Assembly (NCBI RefSeq): GCF_902506425.1
Contig: NZ_LR732469.1
Location: 1,429,001 to 1,493,000 of the forward strand
Origin: Novosphingobium sp. 9U
GTDB taxonomy: Bacteria; Pseudomonadota; Alphaproteobacteria; Sphingomonadales; Sphingomonadaceae
Length of the DNA stretch: 64,000 nucleotides
Reading direction: 5' to 3'
In this document: positions 28,642 to 40,076 of the stretch, piece by piece
Layout of the letters: each line of letters opens with the position of its first letter
Position numbering within the stretch: the first letter of the stretch is position 1
The notes under the pieces: model-generated
The model's database searches: none
Told to the model about the DNA's origin: nothing
The model's input: only the letters and a program-made list of their open reading frames with translations
Program-made: the position numbers and the translations under genes

Positions 28642-30300
28642 ATGCACTTCGACGATCGCCTGGCTACCGTGCTGCAGATGCCCATCCATGGGCCTGCGAT
28701 GGCGCGCATACAGTTCCGGCAACTGCTCGATCTGCTCGCGCAGGACGAACAGCGCGCAGAGCACAGCGAAGCGCTCGACGCGGCGTTCGCGCGGCTGGAG
28801 GAACTCAGCGGCGAGATCGCGGCGAGCGAACGCGCCGCAATCCTGCGTGAGCCGATGATGCGCATCGCCAATCCGGAACTCGTCGGGCACTTGGCCACCG
28901 CAGAGCCGGAAGTCGCCACCGCCGCCATCGCAGCGGCCGAGCTGTCCGACGCTGATTGGCTGGACATCATCCCTGCGCTGCCGGTGGCTGCACGCGGCAT
29001 CCTGCGCCACCGTGCCGGCTTCAGCCTTGCCGTGCTCACGCTGCTCGACCGGCTCGGCATCCAGGATCGCGGGCTCCCTTCCGCAGACGTCTCCATCCCG
29101 GAGCGGTCACGCCCCGAACTCGTAGTGCTCGAAGGCGGCGCCGCCGGTCTTGCCCGCGCGCCCATGCCCGAGCAGCCGGACGGCGCAGGGATCGGCGCCA
29201 TCGTCCGCCGCATCGAGGAATTCCGCAAGGCACGCGCGTCGGATGGCAGCGCCGATGCCAATCAGCAGTCTCTGGAGAGCGTCGCCCCTACCCGCGCGAC
29301 CGTTCTGGCGGCGGACTTCGCGACCGACCCCAGGGGCCGGATCGACTGGGCCGAAGGCGCGTTGGGTTCGTCGCTCGTAGGCACGATGCTCGGGGGTTTG
29401 GACGCCGACGCGGCCGACCTTGGCTCGGCCATCAGGCTGCGCCAACCGCTTCGTAACGTGGTCGTGACCTTGTTCGGAGCGCCTGATCTTGCCGGTGAGT
29501 GGCGGCTGGATGCGCTGCCGCAGTTCGCGGCGTCGGGTGGCGCCTTCGTGGGCTATGCGGGTCGGCTGCGTCGATCGGCTCGCGTCGGGGAGACCGGGCG
29601 CGCCAACGAGGGCGACAGCATGCGCCAGGTGCTGCATGAGCTACGCACGCCGGCGAACGCCATCCAGATCGCGGCCGAGATCATCCAGCAGCAGCTTTAT
29701 GGCCCTGCCCCGCACGAGTACCGCGCACTCGCAGCGTCGATCGCGGGAGATACCGCGCAGATCCTCGCCGGATTCGATGAGCTCGACCGCCTGGTAAAGC
29801 TGGAGAATGGCAGCCAGGTTCCTGCTGCAGGAGAGTGTGACCTCTCCGTGATCGTCGAGGAGACGGTGGCGCGGCTGCAGGCCTGGACGGCGCCGCATGG
29901 CAGCGGCTTTGTGCTGCCGGACGCCGCTCCGTCGCTGACGATCGGCATCGAAGAGGACGAGATCGCGCGCCTCGTATGGCGCGTGCTCGCGGGCCTCGCT
30001 GGACTGACGGCGCCTGGCGAACACCTCCAGCTCGAACTCGCTCGCGAGGGCACTCACGCCACGCTGGCGGTCCGGATGCCCGACGCCATGATCGAGCGTC
30101 TGGATGCAGCTGCGATCAGCGGGCAGCCGGTCGAGGGCGCCCGCTCGCTGTCCTCGGGCATGTTCGGCATCGGCTTCACCTTGCGCCTGGCCGCGGCAGA
30201 GGCGGCGGCCGCAGGCGGTGCATTACGGCGTGTTGCTGGCGCCTTTCATCTCAGCCTTCCCGGGTTGACCCCCGCCGCGGTACGCCATACCCACAGGTGA
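28642..30300 (+). CDS. histidine-kinase-like protein with intact H-box and degenerate ATP site
   Basis: The protein has about 552 residues from ATG 28642 (AAGGA just upstream). The N-terminal half is helical (IQFRQLLDLLAQDEQRAEHS) with no membrane segment; the middle carries a PAS-like region (GRIDWAEGA, GSAIRLRQPL). HisKA is clear: MRQVLHELRTPANAIQIAAE with His332. In the ATPase region the N-box Asn is absent (ARLVWRVLAGLAGLTAPG) and no DxGxG G1 box is found; only a G2-like GMFGIGFTLRLAAAEAAAAGG remains. It may be a phosphotransferase or regulatory pseudokinase. It precedes the WalW-like gene by 19 bp, so they probably form one operon. Confidence 0.8.
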   Translation: MHFDDRLATVLQMPIHGPAMARIQFRQLLDLLAQDEQRAEHSEALDAAFARLEELSGEIAASERAAILREPMMRIANPELVGHLATAEPEVATAAIAAAELSDADWLDIIPALPVAARGILRHRAGFSLAVLTLLDRLGIQDRGLPSADVSIPERSRPELVVLEGGAAGLARAPMPEQPDGAGIGAIVRRIEEFRKARASDGSADANQQSLESVAPTRATVLAADFATDPRGRIDWAEGALGSSLVGTMLGGLDADAADLGSAIRLRQPLRNVVVTLFGAPDLAGEWRLDALPQFAASGGAFVGYAGRLRRSARVGETGRANEGDSMRQVLHELRTPANAIQIAAEIIQQQLYGPAPHEYRALAASIAGDTAQILAGFDELDRLVKLENGSQVPAAGECDLSVIVEETVARLQAWTAPHGSGFVLPDAAPSLTIGIEEDEIARLVWRVLAGLAGLTAPGEHLQLELAREGTHATLAVRMPDAMIERLDAAAISGQPVEGARSLSSGMFGIGFTLRLAAAEAAAAGGALRRVAGAFHLSLPGLTPAAVRHTHR

Positions 30301-30319
30301 CGATCGCTCACGTCGGGGC

Positions 30320-31378
30320 GTGGAGCGGACCGAGGGTGGCCCGAACGCGATCGAGGTGGTTGGGGATTACGCGTTGCCAGGCCCGAACATCCTCGACCGA
30401 CCTGCACCACCGGATTTCGTCCAGTTTGGCGCAGACTTCGGTCAGCGCTTCCTCGTCACGGTCGACACCGAGGAGGAGTTCGACTGGGACCAGCCCATCC
30501 AGCGCGACCGCCATACCCTAGACACCATCCCGGCGCTGCGCACCTTCCAGGATTTCTGCGAGAACTTCGGCGTCGTTCCCGTCTACCTCGTCGACTACCC
30601 CATCGCGAACTCGCACCAGGCAGTGGAGGCTATCGGTGAGGCTGTCACTGCCGGACGCGCCGAAGTGGGCGTGCAGCTTCACCCCTGGGTCAGCCCTCCC
30701 TTCGAAGAGGAGGTGACCGAGATCAACAGCTACGCCGGCAATCTGCCGTTCGAGCTGGAACGCACAAAGTTCCGGATTCTGCGCGACACGATCGAGAGCC
30801 GCTTCGGCAAGGCTCCGCTCATATACCGCGCCGGCCGCTATGGCCTGGGCCCGCGTACGGCCGAGATCCTGGCCGAGAACGGACTGACGATCGACACCTC
30901 GGTGCGCGCCCGCTTCGATTACAGCGGCACCGGCGGGCCCAACTATCGCGACCATCCCTTGCGGCCCTATTGGATCGATCGGGCCAGCAACCTGATGGAA
31001 TTGCCGCTGACGACGGTGTTCTGGGGCCCGCTGCGGCAACTCGGCGGCGCAATCTACCCGCAGATGTGGCGTGCGCCGTCGGCCCGCGGCATGCTGTCGA
31101 AGGCGGGCCTGCTGGAGCGCATCCCTCTCACCCCGGAAGGCGTGACCGCAGAGGAGGCGATCCGCGGCATCGACGTGGCGATCGACGACGGCCTGCCGGT
31201 GCTGGTGCTCTCGTTCCACAGCCCCTCGCTGGCGACCGGGTACACGCCCTATGTGCGCAATGCGGCGGACTTGGAGACGCTCTATGGCTGGTGGCGCCAG
31301 GTCTTCGCCCATCTTGCCCGGCGTGGGGTCCAGCCGACCAGCGTTGCCGACATCATGGCGCGCGTCGCGCTTGCCTAG
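30320..31378 (+). CDS. polysaccharide deacetylase family protein, WalW-like
   Basis: This protein of about 352 residues is related to NodB-type carbohydrate deacetylases. It shows the first metal/catalytic motif TVDTEEEFDW, then EVGVQLHPWVSPPFEEEV, PLIYRAGRYGLGPRTAEILA and LVLSFHSPSLATGYTPY. WalW proteins of sphingomonads have this architecture and are linked to surface polysaccharide. No signal peptide is seen. The start is a GTG at 30320, not strongly supported. It follows the kinase-like gene by 19 bp. Confidence 0.82.
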   Translation: MERTEGGPNAIEVVGDYALPGPNILDRPAPPDFVQFGADFGQRFLVTVDTEEEFDWDQPIQRDRHTLDTIPALRTFQDFCENFGVVPVYLVDYPIANSHQAVEAIGEAVTAGRAEVGVQLHPWVSPPFEEEVTEINSYAGNLPFELERTKFRILRDTIESRFGKAPLIYRAGRYGLGPRTAEILAENGLTIDTSVRARFDYSGTGGPNYRDHPLRPYWIDRASNLMELPLTTVFWGPLRQLGGAIYPQMWRAPSARGMLSKAGLLERIPLTPEGVTAEEAIRGIDVAIDDGLPVLVLSFHSPSLATGYTPYVRNAADLETLYGWWRQVFAHLARRGVQPTSVADIMARVALA

Positions 31379-31456
31379 TGCCTCCGTGCAGTCTAACGGG
31401 CCTCGTCCGGCAGATCGCAAGGCCTGCTGGATCCGGTCGGATCGTCGGCGGCGGCC

Positions 31457-31532
31457 GGGCCTGTAGCTCAGCGGTTAGAGCTGGCCGCTCATAACGGCTA
31501 GGTCGCGGGTTCGAATCCTGCCGGGCCCACCA
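31457..31532 (+). tRNA. tRNA-Ile2 (anticodon CAU, lysidine-modified)
   Basis: A 76-nt cloverleaf with encoded CCA: acceptor GGGCCTG/CGGGCCC, D arm GCTC-AGCGGTTA-GAGC, anticodon loop CTCATAA, T arm GCGGG-TTCGAAT-CCTGC. The anticodon is CAT. The acceptor stem beginning GGGCCT and the D arm match tRNA-Ile2 read as AUA after TilS lysidine modification, not elongator or initiator Met. Confidence 0.88.
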
Positions 31533-31567
31533 TCGCCAGGTTCAGTCCGGGCGAGGATACATAGCGT

Positions 31568-31644
<77 letters not shown>

Positions 31645-31773
31645 CTTCCGCTGGCCGCTTCGGCCGAACGCTGGAACCATGCGGCTAGAAGTGTGTTGTC
31701 GCTAGGTTGTGGTGGATCGCGCAGACGGGGGATGCGGTCCCCTTGCCTTTCGCCTGTCCCCTAGAGATGATCG

Positions 31774-34700
31774 ATGCCGGCCCAGCAAGGCTACGATAAG
31801 CGTTACATCCTGTACTACGTCTTGCCCGCATTGCTGGCGTTGTGTTTCATCGGCGACGTAAATTCGCCGCTTGGGCGCGCGGTGTGGGTCACGTATCTGA
31901 TCCCCACGGTGCTGGCGTTCCTGGCGGTGCACCGGATCACCCCCTTGGCCGTGGCGCTGGCCGGCATTGCCCTGTCCATGGTCGGACTGGTCTATGCGCC
32001 GGCAGGCGTCGACCCGAGTATCTCGGTCTTCAATCGCACCGTCGGTGGCATCGTCAACCTGACGATCTCCGCCATCGGCATGACGTTCATCACCTACCGC
32101 ATGGCCAATCGCCGACTCGCTTGGCTGCGCGAGGCGGAGGTCGATCTCGCCAAGGCGACCGCCGGTGATGTGACGCTTGCGCAAGTGGGCCAGGCAACCC
32201 TGGCGTGTCTGGCCGAGCGCTTCGGCGCGTCGGTCGCGGTGATCTACGTGCGTGATGCCGTCACCTTCCGCCGCACCGCGTCCTATGGCGTACCCGACAA
32301 TGCCGCGATCCCCGATGAACTGGGCGAGAACGACGGCTTGCTCGGCGAGGCGATCCGCACGGGGCAAAGCCGCATTATCGAGGACGTGCCGACCGGTTAC
32401 CTCGCCTTCGGAACCGCCCTCGGCAGCGCACCGCCCCGCACGCTGGTGATCGGCACCACGGCGACCGACGGTGTGGTCAATTCGGTGATCGAGCTGGGCT
32501 TTGCGGACAAGCGCGGCCATGTCGCGGAGGCGCCCGAGTTCCTGCGGCTCGTGTCCTCCTCGCTGTCGGTGACGCTCCGCTCGGCCAAGTACCGCTCCCG
32601 GCTCCAGGCGCTCTTGGCCGAGACGCAGCAGCAGGCGGAAGAGCTGCAGACGCAGAGCGAAGAGCTGCAGGCCACCAACGACGAACTGGAAGCACAAAGC
32701 AAGTTGCTGCTTGCCTCTCAGGCGCAGCTGGAAGACCAGCAGGCCGAGCTGGAACAGAGCAATGCGCAGCTGGAGGAGCAGACGGTATCGCTCGAAGCCC
32801 AGCGCGACGAACTGACTCGCGCGCAGGCCTCGCTCAAGGCGCAGGCCAGCGAGCTGGAGCAGGCGAGCCGCTACAAGTCCGAATTCCTGGCCAACATGAG
32901 CCATGAACTACGCACGCCGCTCAATTCACTGCTGATCATGGCGCGCCTGCTCGCCGACAATCGCCCCGGCACTTTAAATGCCGAACAGATTCGCTTCGCC
33001 GAGACAATCGAGACATCCGGCAACGATCTGCTGACGCTGATCAACGACGTGCTCGACATTTCCAAGATCGAAGCCGGCCGCCTCGAACTGGAGCCGCAGG
33101 CGGTGCCAATCGATGCCATCACCCGCAAGCTGCAAGCCGGCTTCGCGCCTTTCGCCGAGAAGAAGGGCCTCACCTTCCGCATCGCCAAGGCGCCCGATGC
33201 ACCTGTTGAAGTCGAGACTGATTCGCTGCGGCTGGAGCAGGTGCTTCGCAACTTCCTCTCCAATGCGATCAAGTTTACCGAGCGTGGTGAGGTCGCGGTG
33301 GAGATCGCGGCTGCGGCGGGCGGCCGCATCCGCTTCACCGTGCGCGACAGCGGCCCCGGCATCGCTCCCGAGCAGCACGGTGCGATCTTCGAGGCGTTCC
33401 GCCAAGCCGATGGCGGCATTGCTCGCAAGTTTGGCGGCACAGGCCTTGGATTGTCGATCGCGCGCGAACTGGCGCAGCTGCTCGGCGGCGAAATCAGCCT
33501 CGAAAGCGAGCCGGGCAAAGGCAGCGCCTTCACGGTCGAGTTGCCGCTGACATTCGAGCCCGGCCACACCGTCACGCCGGGTGGGCTTGAGGCGGCCATC
33601 CGGCGGCCGGCTCCCTCTGCCAGCTCATCATCCGGCTCGTCGGCGGTACCGTCTCGCCAGCGCACCGCACCCGCCGTGCTCGACGATCGCGAAACACTCA
33701 CCGGCGATTCGCGCCTGATCCTGGTGGTGGAGGACGATCCCGCCTTCGCGCGCATCCTGTTCGACCTTGCGCATGAACTCGGCTTCAAGTGCCTGATCGC
33801 CGGCACCGCCGACGAGGGCGCCCTGCTCGCGCGGCAATACGTGCCGCACGCCGTGATCCTCGACATGCACTTGCCCGATCACACCGGTTTGTCGGTGCTC
33901 GACCGCATCAAGCGCGACACCCGCACACGGCACATCCCAGTGCACGTCGTCTCGGCGGACGAGGACAACCGCGCCGCGCTCGAGAGCGGGGCGGTGGGCT
34001 ACTTGTTCAAGCCGGTTAGTCGCGATTCGTTGATGGACATGCTGGAAGGCCTGGAAACGCGGATGGACCAGCGCCTTCGCCGCGTGCTGGTGATCGAGGA
34101 CGACCCCAAGCAGGCCGAGAGCATCCACCACCTGCTCGCCTCGCGCGACGTCGAGACGGTCGAGGTGCACACCGCCGCAGAGTGCCTTAGCAAGCTGGGC
34201 AGCGAGACGTTCGACTGCATGGTCCTCGACCTCAATCTGCCCGACATGCCCGGCCTCGACTTGCTGGAGCGTCTTTCCGGTGACGAGAGCCTCGGCTTCC
34301 CGCCGGTCATCGTCTACACTGGCCGCGATCTCTCCTCCGAGGAGGAGATGCGCCTGCGCCGATACTCCAAGTCCATCATCGTCAAGGGCGCCAAGAGCCC
34401 GGAGCGCCTGCTGGACGAGGTGACGCTGTTCCTCCACCAGGTTGTGTCGGAACTGCCGGACGAACAGCAGAAGTTGCTCGCCAAGTCGCTCGGTCGCGAC
34501 GCCGCACTGGAGGGCCGCCAGGTGCTGGTGGTCGAAGATGACATCCGCAACGTCTATGCGCTCACCAGCGTGCTGGAGCCGCATGGCGTGCAGGTCCGGA
34601 TCGCGCGCAACGGGCTTGAGGCGCTGTCCGAACTCGCGCGCGCTGCGGATGGCGATGGGCGTCCCGTGGACCTCGTGCTGATGGACGTGATGATGCCCGA

Positions 34701-34896
34701 GATGGACGGGCTCACTTGCATGCGCGAGATTCGCAAGGACCAGCAATGGTCGGATCTGCCGATCATCGCGCTCACCGCCAAGGCCATGGAGCGCGATCAC
34801 CAGGAGTGCCTGGAAGCGGGCGCGAACGACTACCTCGCCAAGCCGCTCGACGTGGACAAGTTGCTCAGCCTCGTGCGCGTCTGGATGCCCCGGTGA
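31774..34896 (+). CDS. hybrid sensor histidine kinase with three receiver domains
   Basis: This 1040-residue protein has four N-terminal membrane helices (about 13-110), then a GAF domain (about 125-270) and a long Gln/Glu-rich coiled coil (about 280-365). HisKA follows with SHELRTPLNSLLIMA (His near 378), then an HATPase with N box RNFLSNAIKFTERG, G1 VRDSGPGIAP and G2 GGTGLGLSIARELA. Three receivers come next: first near 648-765 (VILDMHLPD), second near 770-890 (MVLDLNLPD) and third near 916-1035 (LMDVMMPEMDG). It is probably the input kinase of a multistep phosphorelay with the CheR and HWE-kinase genes that follow. Confidence 0.93.
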   Translation: MPAQQGYDKRYILYYVLPALLALCFIGDVNSPLGRAVWVTYLIPTVLAFLAVHRITPLAVALAGIALSMVGLVYAPAGVDPSISVFNRTVGGIVNLTISAIGMTFITYRMANRRLAWLREAEVDLAKATAGDVTLAQVGQATLACLAERFGASVAVIYVRDAVTFRRTASYGVPDNAAIPDELGENDGLLGEAIRTGQSRIIEDVPTGYLAFGTALGSAPPRTLVIGTTATDGVVNSVIELGFADKRGHVAEAPEFLRLVSSSLSVTLRSAKYRSRLQALLAETQQQAEELQTQSEELQATNDELEAQSKLLLASQAQLEDQQAELEQSNAQLEEQTVSLEAQRDELTRAQASLKAQASELEQASRYKSEFLANMSHELRTPLNSLLIMARLLADNRPGTLNAEQIRFAETIETSGNDLLTLINDVLDISKIEAGRLELEPQAVPIDAITRKLQAGFAPFAEKKGLTFRIAKAPDAPVEVETDSLRLEQVLRNFLSNAIKFTERGEVAVEIAAAAGGRIRFTVRDSGPGIAPEQHGAIFEAFRQADGGIARKFGGTGLGLSIARELAQLLGGEISLESEPGKGSAFTVELPLTFEPGHTVTPGGLEAAIRRPAPSASSSSGSSAVPSRQRTAPAVLDDRETLTGDSRLILVVEDDPAFARILFDLAHELGFKCLIAGTADEGALLARQYVPHAVILDMHLPDHTGLSVLDRIKRDTRTRHIPVHVVSADEDNRAALESGAVGYLFKPVSRDSLMDMLEGLETRMDQRLRRVLVIEDDPKQAESIHHLLASRDVETVEVHTAAECLSKLGSETFDCMVLDLNLPDMPGLDLLERLSGDESLGFPPVIVYTGRDLSSEEEMRLRRYSKSIIVKGAKSPERLLDEVTLFLHQVVSELPDEQQKLLAKSLGRDAALEGRQVLVVEDDIRNVYALTSVLEPHGVQVRIARNGLEALSELARAADGDGRPVDLVLMDVMMPEMDGLTCMREIRKDQQWSDLPIIALTAKAMERDHQECLEAGANDYLAKPLDVDKLLSLVRVWMPR

Positions 34897-34914
34897 GAGC
34901 AAGAGCTTAAGATC

Positions 34915-35770
34915 ATGAGCGGAGTGCGCGTGCCCGAACCGGTGGAGGACATCGAACTCGACCTGCTGGTCGAGGCGATCTGGCGTCGGTACCAGTACGA
35001 TTTCCGCGACTACTCGCGCGCATCGCTTCATCGTCGGCTTGAGCGGGCGCAGGGGCATTTCGGCTGCACCAGCTTCTCAGAATTGCAGCACCGCGTCCTG
35101 CGCGATCCGGCCAGCCTCAACGCGCTGCTCGGCTTCCTGACCATCCAGGTGAGCGACCTGTTCCGCGATCCCGAGTACTTCCGCATGATCCGCGAGCAAG
35201 TGGTGCCGCATTTACGCACCTGGCCCTCGATCAAGGTTTGGATTGCCGGCTGCGCCAACGGCGAGGAGTTCTACTCGCTCGCCATCCTGTTCCGCGAGGA
35301 AGGCCTGGCGGAACGCACGCTGTTCTACTGCACGGACATTAACACCGCCGCGCTCCAGAAGGCCGAGGCAGGCATCTTCGAGATCGACCGCCTTCCCGGC
35401 TTTTCGCGCAACTATCGCGAGGCGGGCGGGCGCGGTTCGCTTTCTGACTACTACACCGCCGCGTTCGGCGCGGCGCGGTTCGACCCAACGTTGCGCAAGC
35501 GCGCCGTCTTCGCCGACCACAATCTGGCGAGCGATGCGGTTTTCTCCGAGGTTCAGCTGGTGTCCAGCCGCAATGTGCTGATCTACTTCGATCGCCCGCT
35601 GCAGGACCGCGCGTTGGGATTGTTCGCCCAGTCGCTGACCCAGGGCGGGTTCCTCGGCCTGGGCTCGAAGGAAACGATCCACTTCTCGCGCCATGCCGAA
35701 CTCTTTTCCGACTTTGCTCCCGGCGAAAAGATCTACCGCCGCAACACCTTGCCAGCGCGGGAGCCGGCCC

Positions 35771-35781
<11 letters not shown>
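34915..35781 (+). CDS. CheR-type protein glutamate methyltransferase
   Basis: This 288-residue SAM-dependent O-methyltransferase is of the chemoreceptor-modifying family. An N-terminal helical CheR_N (LLVEAIWRRYQYDFRDYSR) precedes the catalytic domain with TIQVSDLFRDPEYFRMI, WIAGCANGEEFYSLAILF (SAM binding), CTDINTAALQKAEAGIF, ADHNLASD and SSRNVLIYFD. It starts 18 bp after the hybrid kinase and overlaps the next gene. No CheB methylesterase, receptor or CheA lies nearby, so it probably serves signalling other than flagellar chemotaxis. Confidence 0.93.
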
Positions 35782-37609
<1,828 letters not shown>

Positions 37610-37713
37610 GAGTTACCTCCAAAAGCGATGTTCTGCGTAGAGTTACGGGAACCAAGCTCTGTTCGCCGCATTGATCTTTCAGATCGCCGTACGCGGAACC
37701 GGGTAACCAGAAC

Positions 37714-37863
37714 ATGATCTCTTCGCGCTATCGCTCCAGTCGTCCCTACACCACCGCCACCCCGCGCCCTCAGATGGACGCGCAATCGCGGTACCGTGTC
37801 TATGGCCCGGTGCAGCCGATGGAAGAGCCGGGCTTTCTCAAGCGCTTGTTCGGTCGGCGCTGA
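37714..37863 (+). CDS. small basic protein, 49 aa, unknown
   Basis: A short frame starting MISSRYRSSRPYTTATPRPQ and ending GFLKRLFGRR is terminated by TGA at 37863. It is rich in Arg, Ser, Tyr and Pro, with a YRVYGPVQPM middle and an amphipathic basic C-terminus. It follows the HWE kinase by 104 bp. The arrangement resembles small sphingomonad proteins, but I cannot name it. There is no strong ribosome site; support is the biased composition and a plausible C-terminal helix. Confidence 0.5.
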   Translation: MISSRYRSSRPYTTATPRPQMDAQSRYRVYGPVQPMEEPGFLKRLFGRR

Positions 37864-38006
37864 GGCCCGCTCTCGATCCCTCCTAATTGGTGTCGAGCTT
37901 CCCGGCACCGATGTCCCCCAAGCGCGTTATTGCGACAGTGGCGTGCCGGCGGCAGACCGGACTACCGCTATCAATCGGGCATCCGCCAACAGGGGAGATC
38001 ACTGAG

Positions 38007-39923
38007 ATGTTGAAGAAGGTCCTGCTTGCAGCCGCAGCGCTGGCGCCGCTCGCACCTGCATATGCCGAGGCACCCAAGCCCGCCGCGCTCGTTGCCGACG
38101 GCATTCCGCCGGTCCCCGATGAAATTCCCGCCAGCATGCGCCCCTACGGCGAGAGCCGCAGCGCAGTGGCGCAGGGCTGGAATGCCAAGACCGGCGCGCT
38201 GATCGTCTCCACACGCTTTGGCAACACCGCTCAGCTCCACACCGTCTCCGGGCCGGGGATGAGCCGGCAGCAGATCACCTTCGAGGCAGAGCCGGTGCAA
38301 GGCCTGCCTTCGCCCGTCGGCGACACGCTGGTCATCCAGAAGGACATGGGCGGGAATGAGTTCTATCAGCTCTACCGCTTCGACCAAGGCCGCTTGCAGC
38401 TGCTGACCGACGGCAAGAGCCGCAACGAGTTCGGCGCCTGGAGCGAGGACGGCAAGCTCGTCGGCTACAGCTCGACCCGCCGTAACGGGACGGACAGCGA
38501 TCTGTACGTGATGAACCCGCTCGATCCGAAGACCAACCGCATGGTGGTGCAGGTCAAGGGCGGCGGCTGGGCGATCACCGGCTTCTCGCCCGACAACCGC
38601 ACGGCGTTGGTGCAGGAATACGTCTCGATCCAGAAGTCCAACTTGTGGCTGATGGACGTGCGTACCGGCAAGCTGACGGCGTTGGGCGATCACAACCAGA
38701 GCATCGCCTACACGGGTGCGACTTACGCGCCTGACGGCACTATCTGGGCGACCAGCGACGAGGGATCGGACTTCCAGCGCCTCGGCACGATCGATCCGCG
38801 CAGCGGCCGCTTCACGCCGAAGAGCCCGGAACCGCGCTGGGATGTCGACAGCTTCGAGATCGCGCGTGACGGGTCGTACATCGCCTATGTCGTGAACGAG
38901 AAAGGCAGCTCCAAGCTGCGCCTGCTCGATCCCAAGACCGGCGCGGTGCGCGAGGCGCGCAACCTGCCCCTCGGCGTGATCGGCGGGCTCCATGCCGGAC
39001 CGGATGGCCGCCTGGCGTTCACGATGAGCTCGGCCAAGTTCCCTGCCGACAGCTTCACGCTCAGCCCGGTCTCGCTGGAGCCGACGCGCTGGACGCAGAG
39101 CGAGACCGGCGGCCTCGATCCCGCGCTCAACCCCGAGGCCGAACTGGTCGAGGTGAAGAGCTTCGATGGCGAGACGGTCTCGGGCTTCCTTTACCGGCCC
39201 GACCCCAAGAAGTTCCCCGGCAAGCGCCCGTTGATCGTGGACATCCACGGCGGTCCTGAGGGCCAGTACACGCCGGGCTTCCGGGGCGCCGGCAACTACC
39301 TGACCAACGAACTAGGCATCGTCGTCTTCGCGCCCAACGTGCGCGGCTCCAGTGGCTTCGGCAAGCGCTTCGTCAGCCTCGACAACGGGCCGACCAAGCG
39401 CGAGGATTCGGTGAAGGACATCGGCGCCTTCCTCGACACGCTGCAGAAGGACTCGCGCATTGACCGCGCGCGCATGGCGGTGACCGGCGGGTCATACGGC
39501 GGGTACATGTGCTATGCCTCGGCGATCCGCTACGGCGACCGCTTCAAGGCCGCGGACTGCATCGTTGCCATCAGTAATTTCGTGACGTTCCTGGAGAACA
39601 CGCAAAGCTATCGCCGCGACTTGCGGCGGGTGGAATACGGCGACGAGCGCGATCCGGCGCAGCGCACCAAGCTGACCGAGATCTCGCCGCTGACCAGCGT
39701 CAACCGGCTGAAGATCCCGCTGATGGTGGTCACCGGGGCGAACGACCCGCGGGTGCCGGAGAGCGAAGCCAACCAGATCGTCGCCGCGGTGCGTGGCAAT
39801 GGCGGCATCGCCTGGCACCTCGTCGGCAAGAACGAAGGCCATGGCTTCCGCAAGAAGGAGAACCGGGATTACGAGTCCTGGGTCGAGACGATGTTCTGGC
39901 AGAAGTACCTGTTGGCCCAGTAA
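38007..39923 (+). CDS. S9 family peptidase (prolyl oligopeptidase type), secreted
   Basis: This 638-residue protein has a signal peptide (MLKKVLLAAAALAPLAPAYA). A WD/TolB-like propeller (SEDGKLVGYSSTRRNGTDSD, ISPDG-type repeats) is followed by the hydrolase domain, with catalytic Ser in TGGSYGGYMCYAS, Asp in GANDPRVP and His in KNEGHGFRK. It probably trims proline-containing or acylated peptides in the periplasm. The start at 38007 is preceded by AGGGGAG; a frame starting at 37887 lacks this and is rejected. It is not closely related by motif spacing to the S9 gene at 11 kb. Confidence 0.93.
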   Translation: MLKKVLLAAAALAPLAPAYAEAPKPAALVADGIPPVPDEIPASMRPYGESRSAVAQGWNAKTGALIVSTRFGNTAQLHTVSGPGMSRQQITFEAEPVQGLPSPVGDTLVIQKDMGGNEFYQLYRFDQGRLQLLTDGKSRNEFGAWSEDGKLVGYSSTRRNGTDSDLYVMNPLDPKTNRMVVQVKGGGWAITGFSPDNRTALVQEYVSIQKSNLWLMDVRTGKLTALGDHNQSIAYTGATYAPDGTIWATSDEGSDFQRLGTIDPRSGRFTPKSPEPRWDVDSFEIARDGSYIAYVVNEKGSSKLRLLDPKTGAVREARNLPLGVIGGLHAGPDGRLAFTMSSAKFPADSFTLSPVSLEPTRWTQSETGGLDPALNPEAELVEVKSFDGETVSGFLYRPDPKKFPGKRPLIVDIHGGPEGQYTPGFRGAGNYLTNELGIVVFAPNVRGSSGFGKRFVSLDNGPTKREDSVKDIGAFLDTLQKDSRIDRARMAVTGGSYGGYMCYASAIRYGDRFKAADCIVAISNFVTFLENTQSYRRDLRRVEYGDERDPAQRTKLTEISPLTSVNRLKIPLMVVTGANDPRVPESEANQIVAAVRGNGGIAWHLVGKNEGHGFRKKENRDYESWVETMFWQKYLLAQ

Positions 39924-39993
39924 GCTGTTTCAGTAACGGGGCGGGCCCCTCGCCTTTCCAATTGAGGTTCGCTGGCCTATATGCCATCGCGCA

Positions 39994-40047
39994 ACCCCGG
40001 CCGAGCAGTTCGCACCCGCGCTCTGCGCGTGCCGGGGTCCGCTTTTT
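39994..40047 (+). terminator. branched hairpin plus T-run upstream of purC
   Basis: ACCCCGGC (39994-40001) pairs with GCCGGGGT (40031-40038). An inner CGCG-CTCTG-CGCG hairpin lies at 40017-40029, and TTTTT follows at 40043-40047. It may terminate the S9 peptidase transcript or act as an attenuator in the purC leader; it ends 29 bp before the purC start. Confidence 0.45.
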
Positions 40048-40076
40048 ACGCAGTCAGGTTGCAAGGATTCTCGCCC

